Counted from the stretch's first letter, positions 33,402-44,095 are shown. The stretch is 64,000 nucleotides of DNA from Sulfomarinibacter sp963733915 (GCA_963733915.1 CAVTEP010000006.1:868001-932000), one strand, 5' to 3'. The notes: generated by a model from the sequence alone, not told the origin. Program-made: numbers and translations.

Positions 33402-35711
33402 ATGACCAAATTCTTCGAGAACCTCGTCTTCGGCAACCGCCGCTTGGTAGTGGTGCTCTTCATCCTCTTGACAATCTTCATGGTGTATCAGGCCTCCCAC
33501 CTCAAGATCGACGCCGGCTTTGCCAAGATGTTGCCGCTCGAACACCCCTACATGCAGACCTATCTCGAATACCGCGACGCCTTCGGCGGCGCCAATCGCG
33601 TCGTGATCGCGATCAAGGCCCGTGAAGGCGACATCTTCACTCCCCACTTCTTCGAGGTGCTGGCCGAGATCACGGACGAGGTCTTCTTCATCCCCGGCGT
33701 CGACCGAACCCGCGTGATGTCGTTGTACACACCAAACGTCCGTTTCACCGAGGTGGTGGAGGACGGTATTGCCGGCGGCAACGTCATTCCGGACGACTTC
33801 GAGCCGGACGCCGAAGGGCTCGCCAGGGTCCGTGAGAACATCCTCAAGTCCAACTACATGGGCCGTCTCGTGGCGAACGACTTTTCGGCCGCGATCGTCG
33901 CCGCTGAGCTCCTGGAGATCGACCCCAACACGGGAGAGAGGCTCGACTACATCAACGTCGCCGACGAGTTCGAAGCGATTCGCGCCAAGTACTCGAACCA
34001 CGACGTCGGGGTCGACTTCGACTATCACATTATCGGTTTCGCCAAGGTCATCGGCGATATCGCCGCCGGGGCTGCGCGGGTGGTCCTGTTCTTTCTGATC
34101 GCCTTCATCATCACCGCCGTCTTTGTCTACATATATTCGCAGAGCGCCAAGTTGACCGTCATCATCGTCGGCTGCTCGCTGATGGCGGTCATCTGGCAGC
34201 TCGGTCTCCTGACACTGCTCGGGTTTGGCATCGATCCCATGTCGATCCTGGTCCCGTTTCTGGTGTTCGCCATCGGGGTCAGCCACGGCGTGCAGATGGT
34301 GAGCGCGTTTCGCGCCGAGGTTTTTGACAGCCCGAACAGCCTGGACGCCGCCCGATCGACCTTTCGACGGCTCCTGATTCCGGGCGGCATCGCCCTGCTG
34401 TCCGACACCATCGGCTTCATTACCATCATGCTGATCAAAATCCAGATGATCCAGGAGATGGCGATTACCGCCAGTCTCGGCGTCGCGGTCATCATCCTCA
34501 CCGATCTGGTTTTGGTGCCGGTGCTCCTTTCCTACGTCAAACTGGACGACAGCTACCAACAGGCGCTGGTCGACCGCGCCGTCAAGATGGACAAGCTCTG
34601 GGCGGTCCTCGGAAAGGTCACGATGCCACGACCCGCGGCGGTGATCGTCGCCATCGCCGCGATCCTCTTTCTGGCCGGGGGCTGGAAGGCGACCCAGATC
34701 AAGATCGGCGACCTCCACGCGGGCGTGCCTGAGCTGCGCGCCGACTCGCAGTACAACATCGATACCGAGTTCATCACCAGCAACTTCACCATCGGTGTCG
34801 ATGTCATCACCACCATCATCGAATCCCACCCCGAGGCCTGCACCGAACACGGCCTGATGAGCGTGATTGACGACTTCGAGTGGTCGATCCGCAACGTCCC
34901 GGGCGTGCAATCGGTGTTCGGCATCGCCGCCGTCGCCAAGATCATCAACGCAGGCTGGAACGAGGGCAGCCTCAAGTGGCGCGTTCTACCGCGCAACACC
35001 TCGACCATGGCGCAGGCGGTGACCTATATCGACACCTCGACCGGGCTCCTCAACGGTGACTGCAGCGTCATGCCGGTCTACATCTACACCGTGGACCACA
35101 AGGCGGAGACCATCGACCGGGTGGTTCGTGCGGTCAAGGAGTTCCAGGCCGCGCACGGTTCGGAAGACCTCAAGTTCCGCCTCGCCACCGGTAACGTGGG
35201 CGTCATGGCCGCCACCAATGAGGCCGTCTCGGAGGCCCAGTTCCCGATGCTGATGTGGGTCTTTGCGGCCATCATCCTGCTCTGCCTGGTCACCTTCCGC
35301 TCCATCCGGGGCACCCTGTGCATCGTCATTCCGCTGACCCTGGTGTCGATCCTGGCCTACGCCCTGATGGCGATCCTCGAGATCGGCCTCAAGGTCTCGA
35401 CCCTGCCGGTCGTGGCCCTCGGAGTGGGGGTCGGCGTCGATTACGGCATCTACATCTACAGCCGGTTCAAGAGCCTTCTCAAGGAGGGTCAGTCCATCCA
35501 CGACGCCTATGCAACGACGCTCAAGCTCACCGGCAGCGGCGTCATCTTCACCGGGATCACGCTCGCGGTTGGCGTCGCCACCTGGATCTTCGCCCCGATC
35601 AAGTTCCAGGCCGACATGGGAATCCTGCTCACTTTCATGTTCCTGCTCAACATGGCGGGGGCCATCGTCCTCCTGCCGGCGCTCGCGTATTGGTTGAAGC
35701 CGAAGGGATGA
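33402..35711 (+). CDS. RND-superfamily transporter, MMPL/HAE3 type
   Basis: 769 residues. There are twelve membrane helices in two halves, each with a large periplasmic loop. The first helix is RLVVVLFILLTIFMVYQAS, and DAGFAKMLPLEHPYM resembles the start of HAE3 (hopanoid/hydrophobe) transporters. The proton relay region in helix 4 has GVSHGVQMVSAFRAE and in helix 10 GVGVDYGIYIYSRFK with a conserved Asp/Tyr. It is predicted to move hydrophobic molecules out of the inner membrane using the proton gradient. It follows the YCF48-like gene by 16 bases with GGGAGGAG as ribosome site. The TGA is followed at once by repeat K. Confidence 0.88.
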   Translation: MTKFFENLVFGNRRLVVVLFILLTIFMVYQASHLKIDAGFAKMLPLEHPYMQTYLEYRDAFGGANRVVIAIKAREGDIFTPHFFEVLAEITDEVFFIPGVDRTRVMSLYTPNVRFTEVVEDGIAGGNVIPDDFEPDAEGLARVRENILKSNYMGRLVANDFSAAIVAAELLEIDPNTGERLDYINVADEFEAIRAKYSNHDVGVDFDYHIIGFAKVIGDIAAGAARVVLFFLIAFIITAVFVYIYSQSAKLTVIIVGCSLMAVIWQLGLLTLLGFGIDPMSILVPFLVFAIGVSHGVQMVSAFRAEVFDSPNSLDAARSTFRRLLIPGGIALLSDTIGFITIMLIKIQMIQEMAITASLGVAVIILTDLVLVPVLLSYVKLDDSYQQALVDRAVKMDKLWAVLGKVTMPRPAAVIVAIAAILFLAGGWKATQIKIGDLHAGVPELRADSQYNIDTEFITSNFTIGVDVITTIIESHPEACTEHGLMSVIDDFEWSIRNVPGVQSVFGIAAVAKIINAGWNEGSLKWRVLPRNTSTMAQAVTYIDTSTGLLNGDCSVMPVYIYTVDHKAETIDRVVRAVKEFQAAHGSEDLKFRLATGNVGVMAATNEAVSEAQFPMLMWVFAAIILLCLVTFRSIRGTLCIVIPLTLVSILAYALMAILEIGLKVSTLPVVALGVGVGVDYGIYIYSRFKSLLKEGQSIHDAYATTLKLTGSGVIFTGITLAVGVATWIFAPIKFQADMGILLTFMFLLNMAGAIVLLPALAYWLKPKG

Positions 35712-35712
35712 T

Positions 35713-35757
35713 TCAATCGTTAGAACGTTAATCGTTGGAACGTTAAAGCGTTGAACG
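35713..35757. repeat. Modular intergenic repeat K (AACGTTAG words, single arm)
   Basis: ATCGTTAGAACGTTAATCGTT and further AACGTT words start within five bases of the MMPL stop codon. No G-rich core is visible. Confidence 0.65.
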
Positions 35758-35796
35758 CAGGTTTCGAAAGAGGACCGCCCGGAGGACATTGGTGTC

Positions 35797-35833
35797 GTCG
35801 CCACGATAACGGTAGTCGGTACACTGTGGCGAC
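35797..35833. other. Stem-loop upstream of the MBL-like gene
   Basis: GTCGCCAC (35797-35804) pairs with GTGGCGAC (35826-35833) with a 21-base loop. It is 21 bases before the start codon and could influence translation. Low confidence. Confidence 0.3.
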
Positions 35834-35854
35834 TTCATTTCGGGAGGAAAAGTG

Positions 35855-36568
35855 ATGCCAAAGGCCCACGAAACGTGGACGGTCCTCCGCCATCATCCGA
35901 TCGAACGCGTCGAGGAGAACCTGTGGTGTGTCACCGGGACCCTCCCAGGGATGGACCTCACCCGGGTCATGACCCTGGTGCGCCGCGAGGATGGAAGCGT
36001 CGTGGTGCACAGTGCCATTGCTCTCGACGACGAATCCATGTCCGAGATCGAGGCCTGGGGAACACCCGGCGTGCTCCTCGTTCCCAATACCTTCCACCGA
36101 TTGGATGCGCCGGCGTTCGCTGCACGCTACCCCGAGATCAAGGTCCTCTGTCCGAAAAGGGGCCGCCGCAAGGTCGAGGAGGTCGTTCGGGTCGACGGCA
36201 CCTACGAAGACTACGAAGGAGGGAAGTCGCTGGCGCTCGAGTACCTCGACGGAACGGGTCGCGCCGAGGGTGTGTTGAAGATCTCGTCGGCGGGCGGCGC
36301 GACCCTGGTGTTCAACGACGCCGTCTTTAACCTCCCCCACGGTTCCGGCGTCACTGGGTTCATCTTCCGGTACATCACCGGGTCGACCGGCGGACCTCGG
36401 GTCACACGTCTTTTCCGCTGGTTCGCTGTCAAGGACAAGGCCGCCCTTCGCGCCCATTTCGAGCGGCTGGCCGACACACCCGGCCTTTCTCGGATCATTG
36501 TCTCCCATGGGCGGCCGATTAGCGATCGGCCGGCCGAGGTGCTTCGAAAAGTCGCCATAGCGTTGTAG
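35855..36568 (+). CDS. Metallo-beta-lactamase-like protein (DUF4336 type)
   Basis: 237 residues. The N-terminal VEENLWCVTGTLPGMDLTRVMTLVRREDG and VLLVPNTFHRLDAPAFAARYP are typical of DUF4336-like members of the beta-lactamase fold. The HxHxDH zinc motif is not seen; NTFHRLD takes its place, so zinc hydrolase activity is uncertain. FNDAVFNLPHG and IIVSHGRPI are the later blocks, with an Asp and a His at family positions. The ATG at 35855 follows GGGAGGAAA; a GTG directly before it is less likely. Cytoplasmic. Confidence 0.72.
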   Translation: MPKAHETWTVLRHHPIERVEENLWCVTGTLPGMDLTRVMTLVRREDGSVVVHSAIALDDESMSEIEAWGTPGVLLVPNTFHRLDAPAFAARYPEIKVLCPKRGRRKVEEVVRVDGTYEDYEGGKSLALEYLDGTGRAEGVLKISSAGGATLVFNDAVFNLPHGSGVTGFIFRYITGSTGGPRVTRLFRWFAVKDKAALRAHFERLADTPGLSRIIVSHGRPISDRPAEVLRKVAIAL

Positions 36569-36590
36569 CCCGCAAGGGAAATCATGGCCA

Positions 36591-36627
36591 GAAAAAAGGG
36601 CCGCCCCTCGGGGCGGCCCTGGTTTTT
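36591..36627. terminator. Bidirectional intrinsic terminator
   Basis: AGGGCCGCCCC (36597-36607) pairs with GGGGCGGCCCT (36610-36620). TTTTT follows on the plus strand and a T6 run on the minus strand. It serves both the MBL-like gene and the convergent TonB-receptor gene. Confidence 0.9.
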
Positions 36628-36640
36628 CGATTGCTTTGGA

Positions 36641-38969
36641 TCAGAACTTCAGCATGAACTCGACGCCGATGATCCTCGGGTCGTTGGTGAAGCCTGTGAG
36701 GTTGTTGAAGTCGATGGCGCCGCGGACGATCTCCGCGTCGAAGATGTTGCGTCCGAAGAGGGCGACTTCGTACTTGGCGTCGCTGAAGGCGTATCCCAGG
36801 CGCAGACCGAACTCGAGAGAGTCTCCGTTGAACTCCTTCGACTCGTAGAGGATAAAAACTCTTGTCCGAGTAGTAGGCCCAGTCCAGGGTGGCGAAGAAC
36901 TTCTTTTTGGCCGGATCCGAGCGCCAATTGATGATGCCGTTGAAGATCACGTCCGGCGAGTGCGGCAGGCTGTTGCCGTCGACGATACGCCAGGCCGTCG
37001 ATAACCGGATCGGTGACGGTGCAACCACCGCCGCAAGGCGCGACCGTCAGGTTCGGATCCTTGATCTCGGTCGGGTTCCAGCTCGCGCCGAAGGTCATCA
37101 GCCAGTGGCCGGTGGGGGTCCACTGGATGTCGGTCTCGAGACCGTAGCCCTCGGTCTTGTCGGCGTTGAGCAGGGTGGCGGTGTTGTACTCGCCGCCGAC
37201 CGCGGTCACCTGCTGGCCGTCGATCTCGAAGATGTAGCCGGTGAGGTTGAAGCGCAGCATGTTCTCGGACAGGATCGTCTTGATACCCACCTCGAACGAG
37301 AGAATCGTCTCGGTGTCGGCGATCGTCACGCAGTTGGTTCAGGGTTGGTACCGTCGAAGTCGGTGCAGAAGAGGATGCGGCCCTGGATCGACGGTGCCCG
37401 GTAGCCGGTGGCGAGGCGGCCGTAGAGGTTGAACGTGTCGGTGACCTTGTAAACGACGCTCAGGTCCCGCTCACATGCTCGTCTTCGACGTGCTCGGGGA
37501 TCGCGACCGACGGCTCGGGGCCTAAGAGCAGGTTGTTGGTGAACAGCGGCCGCACCCTCGGCGCGATGAAGTCCTTTTCGTCACTGGAGAAGCGGATTCC
37601 GGCCCTCAGCACCCAGTGCTCGGCCAACTCGCCAGTCGATCGAACCGAAAAAGTGCATACGAGGTGGCATTCTGCTCTGGAAGGCGAATCCGTCGTCGGC
37701 GTTCCGCCGGCGCAAGCAGTCGTAGCTGAAGGTGTCGACCTGTAAGTCCTCGTTGAAGTAGAAGACGCCGACCAGCCAGTTCCAGTTTTCGCCCGCCGTT
37801 GCTGGCGAACCGGAACTCCTGAGTCCACTGGTCGAGGTACGGTAGGCCGTCGGCGGACTCGGACGCGAACGGGATGAAACCCGGGCCGTAGTTGCCCTCG
37901 CCCAGGAACACCGCGCCGTAGCCGCCGTCGATGTCGCCGCGGCTGTACATGTCTCGAGGCTCTCGTAGCCGGTGATCGAGGTCAGGGTCATGTCGCCGAA
38001 ATCGTACTCGAGCTTGAGCACCCCGCCGAAGGAGCTGATCTCCTGTTTGTTCTGCCCGTCGTGCCACACGCTCTCCTGGTCGAAATCGGGTATCGAGGTC
38101 GTCGCTTCCCGATTGGAGGATGTTGGCGCGGAAGATCCGCGCGGTGCCGTCCACGTCCCAGCCGTGGAGATTGAGCAGACCCGAGAAATTGTCATTGGGC
38201 TCCCACAGGAGCTGGGCGCGCCAGGCGGTGGTGTCGTAACCACCGAGCTTGTCCTCCGGACCGGGTTCGTACTGGTTGGTCGACCCAGTCGCTCTGCGAC
38301 TGATAGACGGCGGAGAGCCGCGCGGACCAGGTCTCCGAGAGGGCAAAACCGACTCCACCCTGGATGTCGAAGGTGTCGTAGGTGCCGTAGGAGACCTTGG
38401 CGTAGGCGTCCAACTCCTGCGACGGTTTGACGGTGTCGAACTTGACGATCCCGGCGGGGGTGTTGCGACCGAAGAGCGTGCCCTGGGGTCCGCGCAGCGA
38501 CCTCGACCTGTTGGATGTCGAAGAGCGGCATCCCCTTGACGATCGGGTTTTCGAGCACCACGTCGTCGACGATCATCGACACCGGCTGCGAGGCGTTGAG
38601 GTCGAAGTCCGGGTTGCCGAGACCGCGGATGTAGAAGCGCGGAAAGGCGCGACCGAAGGACGACTCCATAACCAGGCTGGGGACGCGGCCCGACAGGGCC
38701 CGCACGTCGGCGCCGCCGGTCGTGAGAACATCGAGGTCCTCACCCTGGAGGGTCGACACGGCGACCGGCACGTCCTGGATGTTCTCCTCGACCTTTCGCG
38801 CCGTGACCGTGATCTCGCCGACCGCTATCGGCAGATCGATCTGTTCCTCCGGCACGCCGGGCTTCTCTTCCTCCGCCACATCCTGGGCAAAAGAAAGACC
38901 GCCAAAGGCGGCCAGCATCAGTGCAATAACAACGACCGAGAACAAACATTTCTTCACCGTGCTGTCCAT
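36641..38969 (-). pseudogene. TonB-dependent outer-membrane receptor, broken by many frameshifts
   Basis: The full reading starts MDSTVKKCLFSVVVIALMLA (signal peptide), then a TonB-box/plug region (IAVGEITVTARKVEENIQDV, PRFYIRGLGNPDFDLNASQP) and a barrel to the C-terminus RIIGVEFMLKF. At least nine single-base shifts are needed, near 38500, 38283, 38105, 37950, 37797, 37665, 37630, 37470, 37337, 36988 and 36862. Between them the amino acids are well preserved, for example LRGPQGTLFGRNTPAGIV in the frame next to VEV. The substrate is unknown; the plug style is that of iron-siderophore or generic receptors in Acidobacteriota. The neighbours on both sides need at most one shift per kilobase. A true pseudogene or a local consensus error cannot be told apart here. 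Confidence 0.8.
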
Positions 38970-39077
38970 GAATGACCTCCCCTTTCAAAAAAAATTGAAA
39001 CCACCATGATCCGGGGCCGAGGATAGCAGATCAGGCTGAAGTCAAGACCACCCAAATGGTCCCATCGAGATCACGAA

Positions 39078-40034
39078 TCAAGACGGTTTGTCCCTCGCCA
39101 ATTTGAGCGTCAAGAGGCTGAGAAAGACGACCAGCCCGATCACGACGACCCAGAGAATGATCTGGAGGGCCCCCGCCCGATTGGCCAGCCGCGCACCCGG
39201 ACGAAAATCGGGGTTCTCCTCCAACGGTTGCACGCTCGCGTCGGAGCTCTCGACCGCGAGCACCATCGGTCGGATCCTCTCAAGCTCGTATCGGGGTGCA
39301 GACGCTCCCGGATGGCCCAATAACATCTCGTACTCGCCGGCAGGTGCGGCAAAGAAGAGTTCCGGCACAGGAAGCCGTGCAGTGACGCTCGACAGGACGA
39401 GCGCCGAGTCGTCACCATCGACCACCTCGAGCACAAGGGAAAAAATCCGGGTTGCCGACACGGCGATCGTCACCGGCCGCGGATCGCCGACCCTGCGCAC
39501 CAGACGCCCCGACGCGAGGGAGGCCGAAGATTTCCCCTTCTCGTCGATTGTGGCGGTGAGGTTGAAGGCCCTATCGAAGAACGGCACCGGGGAGTCAACC
39601 ACAAGCCGATCCAGGCTCACCGGGGTGACGGGCAACCGCAGGCGATACCTTGTCACGCCGTCTTTGGTCAGGGCATCGGTCACCGACAACCCGACGCTTT
39701 CAAACACCGCTCGATCCTCCAGCAGATAGGCCCATTGCCGCGAGGAAGAATCGACGATTCTCAGGTCCGTCATTTCCGAAGTGAGGACTGCAAGGTCCTC
39801 GGGGCCGAGCGTCAGCCGCGAGAGGCCCTCGGACGACGGCTCGGCAAACACGCGCCTGCGATGCGAGAACGGTTTCCGGTCGAGTTCGGATCCCGGACGC
39901 TGGGCAAAGGCCAATGCGGGCGCAGGATCGAAGGCGGGGTTGGCGGCGATCGGGCCGAGAACGGCCACAGCCAGCTGCGAAGAATCGTAGATCTCTTCGA
40001 TCACGGCCGCAGAATCGAATCCCCGGGCCCGCAT
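39078..40034 (-). CDS. DUF3999 protein, C-terminal fragment
   Basis: 318 residues of beta-rich sequence, with one membrane helix near the C-terminus (LQIILWVVVIGLVVFLSLLTL) and a short cytoplasmic tail. The fragment starts at an ATG that overlaps the end of 40001-41140. The upstream frame ends RYDLSDLPRDL, and this frame continues with RARGFDSAAVIEEIYDSSQL and LAVAVLGPIAANPAF, as expected for one protein. A one-base change near 40035 would join them (about 687 residues). Probably a periplasm-facing protein anchored in the membrane. Confidence 0.68.
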   Translation of the reverse strand: MRARGFDSAAVIEEIYDSSQLAVAVLGPIAANPAFDPAPALAFAQRPGSELDRKPFSHRRRVFAEPSSEGLSRLTLGPEDLAVLTSEMTDLRIVDSSSRQWAYLLEDRAVFESVGLSVTDALTKDGVTRYRLRLPVTPVSLDRLVVDSPVPFFDRAFNLTATIDEKGKSSASLASGRLVRRVGDPRPVTIAVSATRIFSLVLEVVDGDDSALVLSSVTARLPVPELFFAAPAGEYEMLLGHPGASAPRYELERIRPMVLAVESSDASVQPLEENPDFRPGARLANRAGALQIILWVVVIGLVVFLSLLTLKLARDKPS

Positions 40035-41140
40035 AAATCCCGCGGCAGATCGGAGAGGTCGTAGCGAGGTCTGAAGGCCCGCCCACCGCCGAAACGAAGC
40101 ATCCCGGCCGGTGCGCCCGGTGGGGGCGCCGGCAGGGAAAACAGGAGGGCCGGTCGCCGAACGACCGCACGAAACACCAGATCCCGGAGCTCCGGGCTGT
40201 CGCCGTCGAAGACGATCACCCGTAGCCGGTCCCCGCGTGGTGCGGCGATGGGCAGCTCGGTTTCCTCGATCGTTGCGACGGCCGGCACCCGGAAAACCAC
40301 CTGATCACCGAGCACCCCGTCTGCCGCACCGGGCCCGTCGTCCCAGACCTCGACCCGCCGATTGAAGACGGCGGTGGTTGTCGAGGCGATCAGCACATCG
40401 GGGAGGAGCCCGCGCGGGCGCTCCAGCTCGACCACGGTGCGACCCTCTTCGCGGCGGCGACCGAGCTCGACGAGGTCGACCGTCGCCCGCTCGTCGGGAG
40501 GTATCGTTTGGGTGTTCTCGAAACGAAAGACGGGGTCCAGATAGAAGCCGTCTTCCCCGGTCAGGGTGACGACCAGCCGCTCGCCCGGATGCTCGGGGAG
40601 CGTGAGCTCGGTTCTCTCCCGCCTCGGATTCTCGAGGCGGAAGACCGAAGCCTGATCTACCAGAACCTCGAGCGTACCGTCGCCCATCGACCGGTCAATG
40701 CGAAGGTGGCGGACGAAGACCGGCGCGTCCGTGACGATCACGAGCTTCCATCGGCCCGTGATCGGCGGCTCTTGCGGCGCACCGAGCTCGTAACTCTCCT
40801 CCCACAAGGAAGGCCCCGTCTCGCGATCGATTCGCCGCCGGGCGACGGCGACCAGCTCGGGCGTGAGTCGTTGGGTCACCTCGACAATCTCGTCCGGTTT
40901 GAGGCCTCCGTCCACCAGATACGGCACTTCGTTGTCGTCGTTGTCGAAGACCCTCAGGTCGGAGAGGTCATTGCGACACGTCGCCAACACCGCCGGCGGC
41001 AGCACGAGACGCGAAAAGCCGCCACCGTCCGCAACGATCGGCGCCTGCTTGGGAAACAGGGTCAGCAGGTTTCGAGGTTGATCGGCAAAAGCCGGGGAAG
41101 CGGTGATCAGAACGGTCAATGGAAACGCAAGACGGTTCAT
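40001..41140 (-). CDS. DUF3999 protein, N-terminal fragment
   Basis: 379 residues with a signal peptide (MNRLAFPLTVLITASPAFA). The beta-sandwich blocks LPPAVLATCRNDLSDLRVFDNDDNEVPY and VELERPRGLLPDVLIAS match my memory of DUF3999. Its start overlaps the DUF2339 stop by four bases (ATGA at 41137-41140). DUF2339 and DUF3999 genes are, to my knowledge, often adjacent in Proteobacteria, so a shared envelope role is likely. Function unknown. Confidence 0.7.
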   Translation of the reverse strand: MNRLAFPLTVLITASPAFADQPRNLLTLFPKQAPIVADGGGFSRLVLPPAVLATCRNDLSDLRVFDNDDNEVPYLVDGGLKPDEIVEVTQRLTPELVAVARRRIDRETGPSLWEESYELGAPQEPPITGRWKLVIVTDAPVFVRHLRIDRSMGDGTLEVLVDQASVFRLENPRRERTELTLPEHPGERLVVTLTGEDGFYLDPVFRFENTQTIPPDERATVDLVELGRRREEGRTVVELERPRGLLPDVLIASTTTAVFNRRVEVWDDGPGAADGVLGDQVVFRVPAVATIEETELPIAAPRGDRLRVIVFDGDSPELRDLVFRAVVRRPALLFSLPAPPPGAPAGMLRFGGGRAFRPRYDLSDLPRDLCGPGDSILRP

Positions 41141-44095
41141 TCATCCACCTCGTGGTGACGACCGAATACAAATCGCTGGTACGCCAAGGACACAAGGATC
41201 AACGACATCGCCAACCCGAGGAGGGAGGCGACTCGATAGAGATCTTTGAGTTCGCCAAGATCGTGGAGAAAGACTTTGCCGATGGTCAGGACCAGAAACG
41301 CGAGGCTGATCCAGCGCAGACCCTGGCTGCGACGGAACATGCCCACTGCAAGCAGAACCAGAGCGTAGACGGCCCAGGCCAGACTCAGCGTGAGATCCCG
41401 CGCCGGCAGCCGCTCGAACGAGATCGTCAGTGATGCCCCCCGGGAAAAGGCGTCGAAGACCATCAGGTTGATCCACACGAAGACGACCGCGATCGCCGCC
41501 AGACCACAGCCAATGGCCGGTAGTTGGAAGGCCCTTTGCGTAGAGCGGGCCTTCCCATTCCCGAGCCCGCTCCCGCTCCAGCTTCCCGAGGGTCGAGCCG
41601 GCCCCGAGAAGGGCCGCCGCCGGCACGAGGTAGGTGTACATCAGCCAGTTGAGAACCGGCCACCCGGACCTCGGGTAGTAACCCAATACCGCCGGGTTGG
41701 CCACCAACCGCACCGTCACGACGCCCAGCAACGCCAGACCGAAGTACTTGAGCCCGGGATGATCGAGTCCCCGCCACAGCGCCACGACCGCCAGGCCCTC
41801 GAGCGCCCAGCCGATGGTGATCCACTCCTTGTCGAGCTGGAGCGGAATCGCGACGCTGAGCATGCCCAGCGCCACCGCCCCGAACCAGGCCAGATTGCTG
41901 CGGCGCCTGGTGTCCCCCACCGCCCACAGATCCCGCGACCCGTAGGCGGCCCCCAGCGCGATCGCTCCGAGAAGGACCGGCAGGAGACCGATAGCCGCCT
42001 CGCCGAACCGGATCTCATAGAGTTCCTTGAGCGAGAGGAACCACGCCACCGGTGCCAGCGCCGCTGCGTACCAGGCCCAGCGATCGCGGGCGAAGCGCGC
42101 CCTGGTCAAGAACGGCCACCCGACAAAGAAGAGGACCGCCCCCAGCTGAGCAATCATCGCCAGCGCCGCGGTCCAGGGGTCGAGCGCGATTGCAAGGTAA
42201 CCCGTGCTCCAGATGAGGTGTTGGACGGCCAGCACGGCCATCGCCGCGAGAACGATCCTGCCGTTTTCGAGACGGGTGGCGGCCAGAACGACCAGCACCG
42301 CCAGCGTGATCGTGACCAGGAGGTAGAGACCCGGATCGAGGGTCGGCCGGACGGACTCACCGACCAGGATGACCAGCACGACGAACGGCAGCAGCGCGGC
42401 CGCAGCCTCCGGCCACCTTCTGGCCGACCGGTCCCTCCGCCTCAGAGCATCGAGCTGGAAGCCGATGGCAGCCGCGACGACCAGCGCGAAGTAGAGCGCC
42501 GGCGGCGGCAGCGCCGGGGACCTGGTGTGCGCGGCAAAAAAGAAGGCCAGCCCGGTGCCCAGGAGACCACCGGCGACGGCTGCGAGGTAGCCGAGCTCCG
42601 GCAGCCGCGACAGCACCACCAGGACCGCCGACAGCATGATCCAGCCCGCCAGCCAGGGCCACAACGATGGGACCCGGCTCAACGACACTCCAACCAGGAG
42701 GACCAGAAAGCCGATCGTCGCCACCCTGGCGGCAAGAGACCGCCCGGGGATCCCCTCTGGATCCGCCGTCCGCCGGAGGTCACGCCACACGAATACCGCA
42801 AAGACCGCGGCCAGCGCCAACGAGATCGCGACAGCTTCCCACGAAGTGCCTTCATCGAATCTCGTGCGGCCGCACCACGTCGACACCACCGCCACGTCCG
42901 CAGCGGCGGCGGCGATACCGATCAATGGTTGTCCCTGGTCACGGGCGATCCACTCCGCGGCCACCGAGAGCATGAAGAGGAGCCCGGCCGTGGCCCACAG
43001 GTGTTTTCCGAGATCGGCGTTGCCGGCAAAGTAGAGGGTGAAGAGGAAGGGCAAGAGCACGCCCGCGATGCGGGTCGCGCGCCAGTAGCCTGCCTCGCGA
43101 GCCTGCGCGTCTCGTTGGGCGCGGGCGCCGATCAGCGCGAAGAGCAGGGCAAACCCACCCAGGATGAGGAGGCCGAGGAACACCCGATCAGAATCCATGC
43201 GCCGGAAAACCCACCCCGCCTGGTAAAACGCCGTCGCCGCCAGCCCAAAGATCCCGAGCACCGGCCAGCCGCGCCGTCGCGCGAGGGTCAGAAGACCGGC
43301 ATCCAGCAGCAAGATATAGCCGAAGAGGCCGACCGGGTTGTCGGAGCCGGTGGACAGCAGGAGTGGCGTGGCAAACCCACCGGTCAGACCGAGAACTGCG
43401 ATGACCAATGACCGGTGGCGCCAGGCAAGCACCCCGCAGGCGACCGTGACCAGAATCATCAACCCGTAGGAGGGCGTCGTGGGGACGAAACCGTAGAGCC
43501 GGTTTGCCGCCCAACACGAGGCGTAGAGACCCACGACGCCGGCGCCCGCGAGGGCGTTGGCCGCCGGCTCGTAGCCGCGTTTTCGAAGCACCTCCGATCC
43601 CCAGATGGCCGCCATCCCGGCCACCACGCCCGCGATCACCCGCACGATCGGCGGGATCAAACCGTGGTCGATCGAGTACTTGAAAAACAGAAGCGCGGCC
43701 AACGCGAGCACGACCCCGCCGGCAACGGCGGCGCCGCGAACCCCGACCCACTGCTCCCAGTCGATCTCGAAGCTCGGTGCGCGCGGTCGAGCTGATTCGG
43801 ACGCGCTGGCCGGCGGTACCGACGCGGGCGCCGGTGCTGGCGGCCGAGACGACGTGACGACGGCCTCGGCGGGCGGCGCTTCGGGCTCGTGGATTTGAAC
43901 GATTTCAGGCGTTTTGCGGGGCGCCGACGACACCGAGTCCGGTTCGGGCTCCGGAACCGACTCCGGCGTCGCGCCGGCTGGAATCGCTTCGGGCCTCTGG
44001 CGCTCCAGTTCAAGCTCGAGCTGGTTGATGCGGTTCTCGGCCCTCTGAATCCGCTGCGATATTTTCCGCCAGGCCACTACGCCGGCGATCGCCAC
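41137..44095 (-). CDS. DUF2339 polytopic membrane protein, one frameshift
   Basis: About 985 residues, with more than 20 hydrophobic helices after an N-terminal coiled region (RIQRAENRINQLELELERQ) and a Pro/Ala/Glu-rich linker. One frame is open from 44095 to 41141, but after about 41540 it reads as low-quality Arg/Ser-rich sequence. The true C-terminus (WINLMVFDAFSRGASLTISF to YQRFVFGRHHEVDE) is in the next frame and stops at 41137. A single-base shift near 41535 restores it. The GTG start at 44095 cuts into a hydrophobic segment (TIFFVVLVAIAGVVAW) whose upstream codons contain no ATG/GTG/TTG, so the real start may be non-standard. Confidence 0.75.

Noticed and set aside
33366..34910. 514-residue minus-strand frame over the MMPL transporter
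   Set aside because: Asp/His/Gln-rich shadow of the helical transporter; no start or motif.
41390..43411. 673-residue plus-strand frame over the DUF2339 gene
   Set aside because: Arg/Gln/Pro-rich shadow of the membrane protein on the other strand.
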